43,247 bases of DNA from Methanobrevibacter sp. (GTDB taxonomy: Archaea > Methanobacteriota > Methanobacteria > Methanobacteriales > Methanobacteriaceae). The stretch covers positions 1-43,247 of the forward strand of contig NZ_JAUNXI010000016.1 in assembly GCF_030539875.1 (NCBI RefSeq), read 5' to 3'. Shown here in pieces: positions 17,391-26,217 of the stretch. The notes under the pieces are model-generated. The model was not told the origin of the DNA, made no database searches, and saw only the letters and a program-made list of their open reading frames with translations. A program made the position numbers and the translations under genes. How positions within the stretch are numbered: the stretch's first letter is position 1; each line of letters starts with the position of its first letter.

Positions 17391-18242
17391 TTAAACTCCA
17401 CTGATAATTTCTTTCATATATCCGATTAAATCATTTTTGGATTCCGGATTATCCATAGCAAATTCAATTGAAGTTTTTAACCATTCCAAACGGTTCCCGA
17501 TATCATAGGTTTTTCCTTCAAAGGTAACTCCGTAAATTGCATCTAATTTTTGAAGTGCATCGGTTAATTGTATTTCTCCACCGACACCAGGTTCTGTTTC
17601 ATCAATTTTATCAAAAATATCAGATGTCAGTACGTAACGGCCCATAATAGCCAAATTGGAAGGTGCCTGATGCATCAGTGGTTTTTCGACAAGCTGGTCG
17701 ATTTTATAAATGTTCTTTTCAACTTCCCTACCTTTGATAATACCGTACCTTTCCACCTTTTCTTGCGGAACCTCTTCAAGAGAGATTGCAGAAGCACCAT
17801 ACTTTTCATAAACATCGATTAATTGTTTGGTGCATGGAGTTGGACCTTTTGTAATGGAATCTCCAAGCATTACTGCAAATGCTTCATCACCTACATGCTT
17901 TTTAGCACAGTAAATTGCATCACCTAAACCTTTTTGTTCTTTTTGCCTTACATAACAAATATCCGCCAAATCTGTAATGGCACGAACCTGTTTTAATCTG
18001 TCGTCCTTGCCGGCGCTTTGTAAAGTTTGTTCAAGTTCAAAGGATTTGTCAAAATGGTCTTCAATAGACCTTTTATTTCTACCGGTAACAATCAAAATAT
18101 CGTCAATACCTGAAGCTACAGCCTCTTCAATAACGTATTGGATTGTTGGTTTGTCAAAAACAGGAAGCATTTCTTTAGGTTGTGCTTTAGTAGCAGGCAA
18201 AAATCTAGTTCCAAAACCTGCTGCCGGAATTACAGCTTTCAT
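17391..18242 (-). CDS. galU: UTP-glucose-1-phosphate uridylyltransferase
   Basis: GalU makes UDP-glucose for surface polysaccharide, glycolipid and pseudomurein precursors. The 283-residue protein begins MKAVIPAAGFGTRFLPATKA, the nucleotide-binding signature, and has KEMLPVFDKPTIQYV, MLGDSITKG and LVEKPLMHQAPSNLAIMGRY. GGTGAT lies close upstream of the ATG. It is the standard bacterial/archaeal length. It lies 30 nt before the aldo/keto reductase gene. Confidence 0.95.
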   Translation of the reverse strand: MKAVIPAAGFGTRFLPATKAQPKEMLPVFDKPTIQYVIEEAVASGIDDILIVTGRNKRSIEDHFDKSFELEQTLQSAGKDDRLKQVRAITDLADICYVRQKEQKGLGDAIYCAKKHVGDEAFAVMLGDSITKGPTPCTKQLIDVYEKYGASAISLEEVPQEKVERYGIIKGREVEKNIYKIDQLVEKPLMHQAPSNLAIMGRYVLTSDIFDKIDETEPGVGGEIQLTDALQKLDAIYGVTFEGKTYDIGNRLEWLKTSIEFAMDNPESKNDLIGYMKEIISGV

Positions 18243-18334
18243 AATATATCACCAAATAAGATTTAATTAATAATAATCTTTAATTTGATATATAAATAAG
18301 TTGGTAATTTAAAAAAAAGTATTATAACAGATAG

Positions 18335-18418
<84 letters not shown>

Positions 18419-18455
18419 ATAAAACAAAAGTAGATATTAAAAATTATGTTTTTCG

Positions 18456-18466
18456 CTATATATAAA
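18456..18466 (-). promoter_or_regulatory. TATA box of tRNA-Leu
   Basis: TTTATATATAG on the minus strand lies about 40 nt before the mature tRNA 5' end. This would start transcription about 15 nt upstream of the tRNA, leaving a short 5' leader for RNase P. Confidence 0.6.
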
Positions 18467-18477
18467 CTTAACTATTT

Positions 18478-18891
18478 TTATTCTAATTTTATAATAACAT
18501 CCATCACTTTTTCGTTTTTTAAATCTTCAATAAGATTCAAATCAAGGTCTCTTGCAGCTTTATTTGCCCTAATCATCAAGGTGCGTGAACAGGTATAATC
18601 ACTAGTTCTTGATACGATGTCTGTTGGATGGGTCAATGTTAAATCCTCATGGCCTGATCCTTCAATTTCATCATGGCCGTTTTCCGTATCTAAAATGACG
18701 GTTATTTTTGTATTGGAATCGGCAATTTTGTCCTTAAATTCCTGAGGAAAGTCAAACATTGATTTGTCCATACCTGTTCCAATAATACAATCAGCAGTCG
18801 GACCAATCTCTGCATCCTTTGTTATTTCAAAAGTGGATTTATGAAGTGAGGTGATATTTTTGTGACCTTTTGTTTGAAGCTTAAAAATCAT
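18478..18891 (-). CDS. DUF371 family protein
   Basis: The 137-residue protein is a beta-rich soluble protein with the family start KGHKNITSLHKSTFEITKD and a central GPTADCIIGTGMDKS, as well as GHGHEDLTLTHPTDIVSRTS-like phrasing (ENGHDEIEGSGHEDLTLTHP). DUF371 is restricted to archaea and its function is unknown; the name is from memory of these motifs. It is a single gene between the tRNA promoter and the divergent GIY-YIG-type gene. No ribosome binding site is visible, so it may be leaderless. Confidence 0.78.
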   Translation of the reverse strand: MIFKLQTKGHKNITSLHKSTFEITKDAEIGPTADCIIGTGMDKSMFDFPQEFKDKIADSNTKITVILDTENGHDEIEGSGHEDLTLTHPTDIVSRTSDYTCSRTLMIRANKAARDLDLNLIEDLKNEKVMDVIIKLE

Positions 18892-18944
18892 AATTAATAA
18901 ATATGTTTTAAAAATTAATTAAAGTTTCCCAACAAAATCAATAA

Positions 18945-19421
18945 ATGCTTAAGACATCAAATATAATATATCAGACAATACTTAACTTAATGATACAGAT
19001 GAAGGGATGTTACTGTTTAATAATTAATGTTAATTGTAAAAAAACAATTAAAATCGGCAAACGCTTAAAAATCCCATTTAAGAAAGGTTACTATGTTTAT
19101 GTAGGCTCGGCCATGAATTCTCTTGATGCAAGGCTTAAAAGACATTTAAGTGATGAAAAAAAGCTTCACTGGCACATAGACTATTTACTGAAAGAGGCAG
19201 AAGTTACAGATGCAATCTATAACGAATCCGGCAGAAAAATAGAATGTGCACTATCACAGTCAATAGCCATGAGGAGTTATGGAATTAAAGGCTTCGGCTG
19301 TTCTGACTGCAAATGCGAAAGTCACTTATACTATTTTAAAAATAGAAAGGAAGCTATTGAAAGCGTTTTAGATGCATACGATTCAATAGCTGCGAAATGC
19401 AGTTTTTATAAAATCAAATAA
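18945..19421 (+). CDS. GIY-YIG-like protein (DUF123)
   Basis: The conserved part starts at MKGCYCLIINV. It has the archaeal DUF123 form of the GIY-YIG fold (KGYYVYVGSAMNSLDARLKRHLSDEKKLHWHIDYLL). Tyr, Arg and His sit in catalytic-like positions, and Cys-rich DCKC lies near residue 125. Such proteins are predicted DNA nucleases related to Endonuclease III-like repair contexts, but activity is not established. The start is uncertain: ATG 18945 gives 158 residues, but ATG 18999 (M19) begins exactly at the conserved domain. It converges on the helicase gene. Confidence 0.8.
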   Translation: MLKTSNIIYQTILNLMIQMKGCYCLIINVNCKKTIKIGKRLKIPFKKGYYVYVGSAMNSLDARLKRHLSDEKKLHWHIDYLLKEAEVTDAIYNESGRKIECALSQSIAMRSYGIKGFGCSDCKCESHLYYFKNRKEAIESVLDAYDSIAAKCSFYKIK

Positions 19422-19455
19422 AAAACATTTAAGAAATCCGAAATGTGAGGATTTA

Positions 19456-22047
19456 TCATCCATTTTCTATCTTTTTAATCAGACTACTGGTTTTTTTAAC
19501 AATGCTGTTTTTATTGAATGCCTTTGATATTCTTCTGATTGCATCCAAATTCTTTATGAAATTATCCAACCATGAGAAAATGTCTCCAGGATAAACTTGA
19601 ATCTGATATTTTCTAAATAGCTTGGTTGAAATGTCCTGCGGATCTTTTCCCTTAAGCCTTTCATGAATGATGACCTCAGAAATTCCCCTTTGCATGCATG
19701 AACAAAACGGCCTGTCCTGACATCTGCATTGCATAAAATCACTCTGAAGGGCTATCAATGCATCCTGGAATTTTTTATCCACTTTTTCTATAGCTTCACC
19801 ACTGGAAATAATATCCAAAGTTGATTCTGCAAATAATCTTGTTGAAAATTTAATTTTAAGAGCATTTGCAATTTGATTGTGAATAACACTTGACAGATAT
19901 GCATTTTCAAACATTTCCAAATCCATTGCCATTGCCAAAATCAATACCTTTAGCTTGTCATACTTTTCCTTTTTCTTATACATTGGAGAGTGGCCGACAT
20001 ATCTTTTCAGATATTCCCTGTCGTTTAAAGTATTTTTAATGAATTCCGCTTCATCAACAGATAAAAATGATACTGAAGTTGCCCTTCCATATTTGGTGGC
20101 TTCCAGTCTGTTGTCGGCAGCATACCTGATTAACCCCAAATCCTCCATCTCATCAGTGGCTATTTTAAGTGAAATAGGAACATCAATATCCCTGTAGAAA
20201 TCATTTAATTGCTTTTTTGATTTAATCGAATTGGAAGAGATATCTGCAAGGATTTGCTCATAGGCAGATTCCTCATCATATTCAATAAACACGTCCTCAC
20301 TATTGCTTTCCAGCAAATCCAGAGCTTTTGATTCTTCTGATTCGCCTGCAAATTCATTACCGACTTCAGGCAATAGATAGACAATTCCCCTGTCATGATA
20401 TGACGGTCTTCCCGCACGACCAAGCATCTGTGAGAATTCATTCGGGTTAATCCATTTATTTCCCATTACAAGGGAGTCGAATATTACCTGAGAAGCCGGA
20501 AAGTCAACACCTGCTGCAAGAGCTGCTGTTGTTACAACACAGGAAATTTTGCCCTTATCAAAGTCTTTTTCAATTTTTTCCTTTTTGTAATAAGACAATC
20601 CTGCATGGTATGCATGAGCATTAATCCTTTTGTTGTTTAAAAAATTAGCTATCTGATGAGTTTTGCGCCTCGAATTTGTAAATATGATAGTTTGTCCTCT
20701 GAATCCTTTTTTAGATTTAGTATTGAACTCCTTTAAAACGAGATTTTTCATCAAATGCCTTTTTTGGGATTCGTTTCTAGTATATACAAGGTGTCTTTGT
20801 AATGGAACAGGTCTTTGTGAATACTGAACCAGCTTCATATTGAATTCAGACGCTAGAAATTCAGGATTTTTAACGGTAGCTGACAATCCTATAATCTGAG
20901 TTTTAGGATATAAATTCTTCAGACGCTTAATCAGACCGTTTAACCTGGTTCCCCTATCCTCATCATCAATCATGTGAATTTCATCAATTAAAACAACACC
21001 CAAATCAGATAATGCTTTGGAATTGCCGCTTCTAATCAGATAATCAATTCCCTCATATGTGGCAACAACAATATCTGCTGAAGAAACATCAAAGTCCGGA
21101 AAGTTGAGTTCACCTTTTGCCTTTACTCTGTTTCTTCCAACTTTAATAGTGACATTTAAACCTAATTTCGAGTATTTCTTTTTAAAATCTCTGTATTTCT
21201 GGTTGGCAAGTGCAACTAAAGGAGTTAAAAAAACGAATTTTTCACCTTTTAGGGCTTTTGTAATACCTGCAAGCTCACCAACCAGAGTTTTTCCTGAACC
21301 AGTTGCACTTACGACCAGCAGGTCTTCACCCTTCAGAAGACCATCTTTAATGGCCAAATACTGAACAGGCAATAATTTTGTGTTTCCTGACTCAAGGAGA
21401 ATATTTTTAAAGTTGGCCGGAATCTTAAGCCTTTTCATGTCAACGGGAGGTATGATATGTTTGGATTTTTTAGTTTTGTCAAATAAGGTTAATTTCGTGT
21501 TTTTTAAAGGATCAAAATGAGGATCAAGAACAGCCAGTGTTTTTTCTAAGCTTCCTGTTTTTTCCAGGATTGATTTTAAATTTCTGAAAATCTTTTTGTC
21601 AAATCCCTGAAGTTTTATTTCATGTTTTATTGTATCATATGCACAGTCCCTGCAGATTAACTGGTTATTGTGTTTATAAGAGTAAGATGAATCCACAATG
21701 GTGATATTTCCCTCATATGCGCAAAACTCACAAACTTGAGTTTTTCTAACTTTGATATTAAGTGATTTCAAGAAATTTTCCACATTTTCATCAGGAGTTG
21801 CAAGAAAAACGGCCTGTGAGCGCAAAAGCCTGATTACTTCACCTGGAGGCATTAGTTTTTCATTTAATGTAGAGTTATCATTGAAATTATAATCTGCAAC
21901 AAACCTTGAAATCGACAGCGAATCGCCTTCATGTGCAAATTTCATATTTCCAACAAATTCAGGTTTTCTTTTACGGTTAAGGGCGCCTTTCGGTGAGCCT
22001 ATCGGATATAATCTCCACTGTTTTTTAATCTTTTTTAAAACTAGCAT
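19456..22047 (-). CDS. Superfamily 2 (Ski2/Hel308-like) DEAD/DEAH helicase with zinc-binding regions
   Basis: The 863-residue protein starts with an archaeal N-terminal domain including a zinc ribbon (CEFCAYEG and CRDCAYDT, about residues 112-140). The helicase core follows: Walker A SATGSGKT (about 250), DEIH (about 350), GLSATV, TNSRRKTH, TTAALAAGVDFPAS and QMLGRAGRPSYHDRG. A winged-helix/C-terminal part carries a second cysteine cluster (CRCQDRPFCSC). I recall this architecture as DUF5814 helicases of euryarchaea. It is an ATP-dependent DNA or RNA remodelling enzyme, probably in repair or RNA surveillance. It is not canonical Hel308 because of the added Cys domains. Confidence 0.88.
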   Translation of the reverse strand: MLVLKKIKKQWRLYPIGSPKGALNRKRKPEFVGNMKFAHEGDSLSISRFVADYNFNDNSTLNEKLMPPGEVIRLLRSQAVFLATPDENVENFLKSLNIKVRKTQVCEFCAYEGNITIVDSSYSYKHNNQLICRDCAYDTIKHEIKLQGFDKKIFRNLKSILEKTGSLEKTLAVLDPHFDPLKNTKLTLFDKTKKSKHIIPPVDMKRLKIPANFKNILLESGNTKLLPVQYLAIKDGLLKGEDLLVVSATGSGKTLVGELAGITKALKGEKFVFLTPLVALANQKYRDFKKKYSKLGLNVTIKVGRNRVKAKGELNFPDFDVSSADIVVATYEGIDYLIRSGNSKALSDLGVVLIDEIHMIDDEDRGTRLNGLIKRLKNLYPKTQIIGLSATVKNPEFLASEFNMKLVQYSQRPVPLQRHLVYTRNESQKRHLMKNLVLKEFNTKSKKGFRGQTIIFTNSRRKTHQIANFLNNKRINAHAYHAGLSYYKKEKIEKDFDKGKISCVVTTAALAAGVDFPASQVIFDSLVMGNKWINPNEFSQMLGRAGRPSYHDRGIVYLLPEVGNEFAGESEESKALDLLESNSEDVFIEYDEESAYEQILADISSNSIKSKKQLNDFYRDIDVPISLKIATDEMEDLGLIRYAADNRLEATKYGRATSVSFLSVDEAEFIKNTLNDREYLKRYVGHSPMYKKKEKYDKLKVLILAMAMDLEMFENAYLSSVIHNQIANALKIKFSTRLFAESTLDIISSGEAIEKVDKKFQDALIALQSDFMQCRCQDRPFCSCMQRGISEVIIHERLKGKDPQDISTKLFRKYQIQVYPGDIFSWLDNFIKNLDAIRRISKAFNKNSIVKKTSSLIKKIENG

Positions 22048-22121
22048 TGTTTTTATATTATATCTTTAATTGTTAATAAATTTTTAAAAATAAATGGCAA
22101 AATAAGAAAAATTACTAGATT

Positions 22122-22991
22122 TTACTCAATATAATCAAATCTAGTTTCTAAAAATACAATAACGACAAAACCGATAACTGCAACAATTAAACATGGAAGC
22201 AAACCTGCCAAACTCAGTTCTACCGAATTTATAATCTCAACACCTGGAACTCTTAAAGACCCAATCATTACACCAATAAGAAATGCCATGGTTACCTCTT
22301 CATGGTTTTTAAGTAAAAAATTTAAGATTTTTGAAAATCCAAGTATCCCAATTAAAGCACCAACAATAAAAACTACGAGTTCACCAATGTGAAATTCATG
22401 AAGCGCATTTAACATATATTCATACTGTCCAAGAAGCAGCAATAGGAATGAACCTGAAATACCAGGTAAAATCATTGCGCAAATAGCTATCACTCCGGAG
22501 ATAAACAAAACCGGCAATGAGTGATTGGCTGCTATTGGATTTAAACTTACAAATATAAATGTTAAGATTCCTCCAATTAATGCAAATAAAATATTTTTTA
22601 AGCTGACACGGTTGAGCTTTTTAAATAAGACTACAGAAGATGCTATGATTAATCCAAGGAAAAATGCATAGGTAAATGCGGTGTGCACCTCCATACAATA
22701 GGTAACCAGTTTTGCAAGAGTTAAAAATGCAACGCCTATACCTAAAATAAGCGGGATGAAAAATTTAAAGTCAATTTCTTCAAATATTCCCTCTATAAAA
22801 GCATGAAAATCCCCTTTTAATAATGGTTTTATAAATCCAAAACGGATTTTACTAATTGATTCAACCAAACGACCATAAATTCCCGTAATTAAGGCTATTG
22901 TTCCACCAGAAACTCCCGGAATAATATCGGCCGAACCCATCAATATTCCGCGAATAAATAATAAAAATGATTCCATAAAATTAAAATTCAA
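22122..22991 (-). CDS. DUF368 family polyprenyl-phosphate transporter
   Basis: This 289-residue membrane protein has about eight helices and the family signature GSADIIPGVSGGTIALITGIYG near residue 20, mirrored by a second inverted half (ICAMILPGISGSFLLLLLGQYEY, about residue 165). Bacterial DUF368 proteins (PopT) recycle undecaprenyl phosphate across the membrane; in an archaeon the likely substrate is dolichyl phosphate. The start may be TTG 22991, placed right after AGGTGAT, or ATG 22976 with poor spacing. It fits with the polyprenyl-glycosyltransferase gene elsewhere in the window but is not linked to it. Confidence 0.85.
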   Translation of the reverse strand: MNFNFMESFLLFIRGILMGSADIIPGVSGGTIALITGIYGRLVESISKIRFGFIKPLLKGDFHAFIEGIFEEIDFKFFIPLILGIGVAFLTLAKLVTYCMEVHTAFTYAFFLGLIIASSVVLFKKLNRVSLKNILFALIGGILTFIFVSLNPIAANHSLPVLFISGVIAICAMILPGISGSFLLLLLGQYEYMLNALHEFHIGELVVFIVGALIGILGFSKILNFLLKNHEEVTMAFLIGVMIGSLRVPGVEIINSVELSLAGLLPCLIVAVIGFVVIVFLETRFDYIE

Positions 22992-23213
22992 ATTATCACC
23001 TGAAAAGTAATTATTATACTATTGTTTAATTTAACTTAAATAATTAATTACAAAGATATTTTCCCGTTAATAATAAAAAACATTTTCTGTTCAATGATGT
23101 CTTAAATCTTTTTAAAACATCACTTTCCCTGATAAAATAAGATTTTTCATTCATCAATTAATCTTTCAACAAATAATTTTTCTTGAAACAAGTTATGAAA
23201 AAAAGAAAAAATA

Positions 23214-23235
23214 GAATAATTCAAAAGAATTATTC
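23214..23235 (-). terminator. Hairpin terminator overlapping the aquaporin stop codon
   Basis: GAATAATTC, 4-nt loop, GAATTATTC is a perfect 9-bp stem. On the minus strand the aquaporin stop codon TAA lies within the first arm, and the stem is followed by a T-rich run. The same layout is seen at the uvrA end. Confidence 0.6.
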
Positions 23236-24003
23236 GTCTTTAAATGGCTGTGGAAGATCACAAACTCCGCTGCCCTTTGCAAGGTATGCATATGCAACTG
23301 CTGCACAAATTGCACCAAGAATAGGTCCAATCAAGTAAATAGGATAGAATGCCCAAAGGTTTTGACCTCCCAGAATCATATCCATTAAATATGGTCCAAA
23401 TGTACGTGCAGGGTTAATTGAAGCGCCGGTAAATGCTCCTAAAACAACAATTACAGCAGTAACTGTCATACCAATTGACATTCCTGCAAAACCAGGTTCC
23501 GCTTTTTTATCAACTGCAACACCCATCACAACCATCATTAAAAAGAATGTCCCTATGAATTCTGCAAACATTGCCTGCATATATCCGACACCAAGTCCCG
23601 GAGCGGTAGCTCCTAATCCTCCGATCATAACTGCCTGAGATCCCAAGCATCCGAACAATGCGAGACTTCCAAGAGATGCACCGATTACCTGTGCAACGAT
23701 ATAGTAAATACTGTCAACTAAAGCTATGTTTTTAGTTACAAGAAGTCCGATAGTTACAGCAGGATTAAAGTGTGCGCCTGATATCTTACCAAATACATAT
23801 ATTCCAACCATCACAGTCAGACCAAATGCAAAGGAAATTGCAATCCAGTCACCAAGACCTCCCAAAACACCAATTCCAACATTATCCGGATAGATGGAAT
23901 TGGACACTAAAAGAGTTATGACCGCCGCACCGGTACCGAAAAATACAAGGAAGAACGTTCCAAGTAATTCTGCGAAGAATTTTTTTCTAATATTGCAAGG
24001 CAT
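23230..24003 (-). CDS. aqpM: Aquaporin of the MIP family (AqpM-like)
   Basis: The 257-residue channel has six membrane helices and both asparagine-proline-alanine motifs: HFNPAVTIG in the first half (about residue 78) and SINPARTFGP in the second (about residue 195). The extra glycine-rich segment between helices 3 and 4 is as in AqpM of methanogens, which passes water and small solutes. AGGTGAT precedes the ATG. It follows DUF2193 by 8 nt, so they probably share an operon. Confidence 0.93.
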   Translation of the reverse strand: MPCNIRKKFFAELLGTFFLVFFGTGAAVITLLVSNSIYPDNVGIGVLGGLGDWIAISFAFGLTVMVGIYVFGKISGAHFNPAVTIGLLVTKNIALVDSIYYIVAQVIGASLGSLALFGCLGSQAVMIGGLGATAPGLGVGYMQAMFAEFIGTFFLMMVVMGVAVDKKAEPGFAGMSIGMTVTAVIVVLGAFTGASINPARTFGPYLMDMILGGQNLWAFYPIYLIGPILGAICAAVAYAYLAKGSGVCDLPQPFKDE

Positions 24004-24011
24004 TCAATCAC

Positions 24012-25511
24012 CTACACAGCTTCTCTCCATTGACAGTACTGATGTTTTACATCCGCCAGTGATGCTGAAGCACATTGCTTACATCCCCTAACAGGAGAAC
24101 CCGGTGTTTCCTTATCAAGTGCAATAATGTTTGTCATCATTGTTGCAGTAATAGGTTCTGATGTTAAAAGACACGGATAGTCTGCCAGTCTCATGAGTGA
24201 TGAGAATCTGACTGTAATAGCACATGCAGGATAAGTGTATTTTTGCGGGTTCATCAGCACTTCATTTTCTGCAATGGAAGTTAAATCAACTTCAAGACCT
24301 CTAATTCTCGGAACAAGTTCCAAAGCAGGAGCAGAGCTTACCTTTCTTGCATTGCTCAAAGCATTGAATCCTCTATATATCATGTCCATAAAGTCGCAAT
24401 TGTGTAACTCGGCAGCAGCACCCCTTTTCGGATTCTGTTGAACGAAGTTATGGAATCTTTTATTCAACAAATCAACAACCATCGGAGCAGTAAAACTGTC
24501 AAGTTCAAACAATAATTCAGTTGCACATGCAGATGAACCGGTTGAAAGTTTTAACACATCAAATGGAGATTTGAATTTGTCAAGATTGTTTCTTAATGAA
24601 TTTTCAATAACACCTGCAGTAGCCTGGATAACGGCCATTGTCACATCGTCCTTACACATATTGTAGGTGGACTGGCCGATGTGATGTCCAATATCTCCAA
24701 CACAGTATGCAGGTACTGTTACGATATTTCCGTAGTGAACACCGTCATCCATTGCCGCTTTAACTACGCTTCTCATCGCTTTTTTGTATTTGCCCATATA
24801 ATCCCTTACATCAAAGGAAGAGTGGTTTGCATCATCCATTAAGATACCTTGCCCTTCAACCGGAGTCTTATAAATCAATTGCAATGTTTCGATTTCTTTT
24901 TCAGTTGCTTGAGCAGCTGTAAAACCGTCCTCGATAGCATTGGCAAATGCATCTCCAATACCATATGAAGTATTCATACCCCAAGATTTTGCAGATAGGA
25001 TTGCCTGCTTGTGATGAACAGGAATATCCATTTTAGTTAATATCTGGTTTACAACATTGCTTGTACTTCCAGGCATTAAAGCAAAGTCAACTACACAGGT
25101 AGGGCCATAAAATCCACCGTATCTTCTAATGGACTCTTTAGCAATTAATGCTTCTGAATCGGCAATAGCCTTGATGAACTCATCTACACTGTCTGCAAAT
25201 TCCCCATCTTCTTCGCACAATATCTCCAATATAGGCGGTGTTTGGAAATGTTCAATAAAAGGATCATCTTCACATTCCAAAGTGTCTGTAATGGAAGATA
25301 AAATCTCAAAATGGTTTTTAACAGATTCCTTGTGCAAATCAATTACAGATTCTGCTTGAGTATCAAGTGCTTTCATATTTGAAACAGCATCAGCATATGG
25401 TTTTGCATCAGCTATTTTAAAGTCATTATACCTATTTTCTGATATAACTGCAATGTCTGCATTTTGAGCAGCCATTGACTCGTTAATCATTTTTTCATAT
25501 AACTCTTTCAT
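24012..25511 (-). CDS. DUF2193 family protein
   Basis: The 499-residue soluble protein of unknown function is recognised as the methanogen DUF2193 family. The start is ATG 25511 (MKELYEKMINES), preceded by AGGTGATT; the frame continues to 25541 without a better site. Features include GGFYGPTCVVDFALMPGSTSN (about 145-165), SYGIGDAFANAIEDG, YCVGDIGHHIGQSTYNMC and a C-terminal GCKQCASASLADVKHQYCQW with three Cys that could bind metal or a cluster. It has no membrane segments or signal peptide and precedes the aquaporin gene by 8 nt. The role is not known. Confidence 0.82.
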   Translation of the reverse strand: MKELYEKMINESMAAQNADIAVISENRYNDFKIADAKPYADAVSNMKALDTQAESVIDLHKESVKNHFEILSSITDTLECEDDPFIEHFQTPPILEILCEEDGEFADSVDEFIKAIADSEALIAKESIRRYGGFYGPTCVVDFALMPGSTSNVVNQILTKMDIPVHHKQAILSAKSWGMNTSYGIGDAFANAIEDGFTAAQATEKEIETLQLIYKTPVEGQGILMDDANHSSFDVRDYMGKYKKAMRSVVKAAMDDGVHYGNIVTVPAYCVGDIGHHIGQSTYNMCKDDVTMAVIQATAGVIENSLRNNLDKFKSPFDVLKLSTGSSACATELLFELDSFTAPMVVDLLNKRFHNFVQQNPKRGAAAELHNCDFMDMIYRGFNALSNARKVSSAPALELVPRIRGLEVDLTSIAENEVLMNPQKYTYPACAITVRFSSLMRLADYPCLLTSEPITATMMTNIIALDKETPGSPVRGCKQCASASLADVKHQYCQWREAV

Positions 25512-25648
25512 ATAATCACCTATGCCCATATAAAGTAACATTATTTATATGTCATAACCACATTACAGTGATTATATATTATTCAGCATAATATTTAAAT
25601 TTAATATAAAAATGGTTAAAATTAAAAAAAATCCGAATAAAAAAAGAA

Positions 25649-25780
25649 TTAAAAAGAAAAATAATAATTAAATATCACACAGTTATGCAAATTCAAATAG
25701 GCCTCACCAGACCTCCTTTCATCAGTTGCATCTTCATAAACTCTCCACCATATCATGACACCGTAATTCTGAAAAACCAC
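25649..25780 (-). pseudogene. Possible decayed coding fragment
   Basis: The minus strand is open from a GTG at 25780 to a TAA at 25649 (43 codons). It includes NYGVMIWWRVYEDATDERRSG, which has protein-like composition (Trp, Arg, Glu) unusual for chance frames in AT-rich DNA. The frame upstream is closed by TAA and TAG, while a different frame (GLAGFQFSDILNRNNATWFF, ending at TGA) reads well just before, as expected of a frameshifted remnant. No family is recognised. It may be chance or part of an RNA gene. Confidence 0.25.
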
Positions 25781-25972
25781 GTCGCGTTATTCCTATTTAA
25801 TATATCTGAAAATTGAAAACCTGCCAAACCATGGCCGCATCAGGAAGCATACTTCAGTATTTTATACATCCAAACCATAATAATCACTAAAATTAAATCA
25901 AGTTAAAGATATTCTATGAATATATATTCAAAGGAGCATTATTTATAAAAAAAATAGTACAAACAGTCTTAA

Positions 25973-25982
25973 CTTATATATT
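25973..25982 (+). promoter_or_regulatory. Candidate TATA box of rubredoxin
   Basis: An AT-rich element containing TTATATATT lies about 70-75 nt before the rubredoxin ATG and about 60 nt before its GGAG site. It would give a leader of about 45 nt. A second TATA-like sequence (ATTTATAAA) lies near 25940. Confidence 0.4.
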
Positions 25983-26049
25983 AGTTTGACTAAAATATTA
26001 ATACCATATTAGTAATTCTAATATCAAAAAAATCAAAGGAGATAGTAAA

Positions 26050-26217
26050 ATGACTGTATATGTATGTTTACATTGCGAATATAGTTTCGACACAGAAAAA
26101 GGTGACCCTTCATACAACATTCCTGCCGGAGCAACCCCTGCAGACATGCCTGATGACTGGGCTTGCCCTGAATGTGCTGCTTTAGGTGTTGAAGCATTTA
26201 TTGCCGAAGACGAATAA
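26050..26217 (+). CDS. Rubredoxin
   Basis: This 55-residue protein has the two iron-binding pairs CLHC (Cys6, Cys9) and CPEC (Cys39, Cys42), which hold a single Fe(SCys)4 centre. The conserved PDDWACPEC (residues 34-42) and GDP-x-Y-NIPAG loop are rubredoxin features. It carries single electrons, in methanogens typically to oxygen-detoxifying flavoproteins or peroxide reductases. AAAGGAGATA sits 8 nt before the ATG. It is a single gene followed by a hairpin region. No partner flavoprotein gene is adjacent. Confidence 0.93.
   Translation: MTVYVCLHCEYSFDTEKGDPSYNIPAGATPADMPDDWACPECAALGVEAFIAEDE

Larger units (their letters stand above)
25512..26049. other. Intergenic region between DUF2193 and rubredoxin
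   Basis: The spacer of 538 nt is AT-rich at both ends and distinctly richer in GC at about 25690-25790 and 25815-25890. It contains the minus-strand promoter of DUF2193 near 25570-25620 (several TATA-like runs) and the plus-strand rubredoxin promoter. The GC-richer part holds a 7-bp inverted repeat (AAATAGG 25695-25701 with CCTATTT 25792-25798) that could close a structured RNA of about 104 nt. It also holds a minus-strand coding-like stretch listed separately. Confidence 0.4.
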
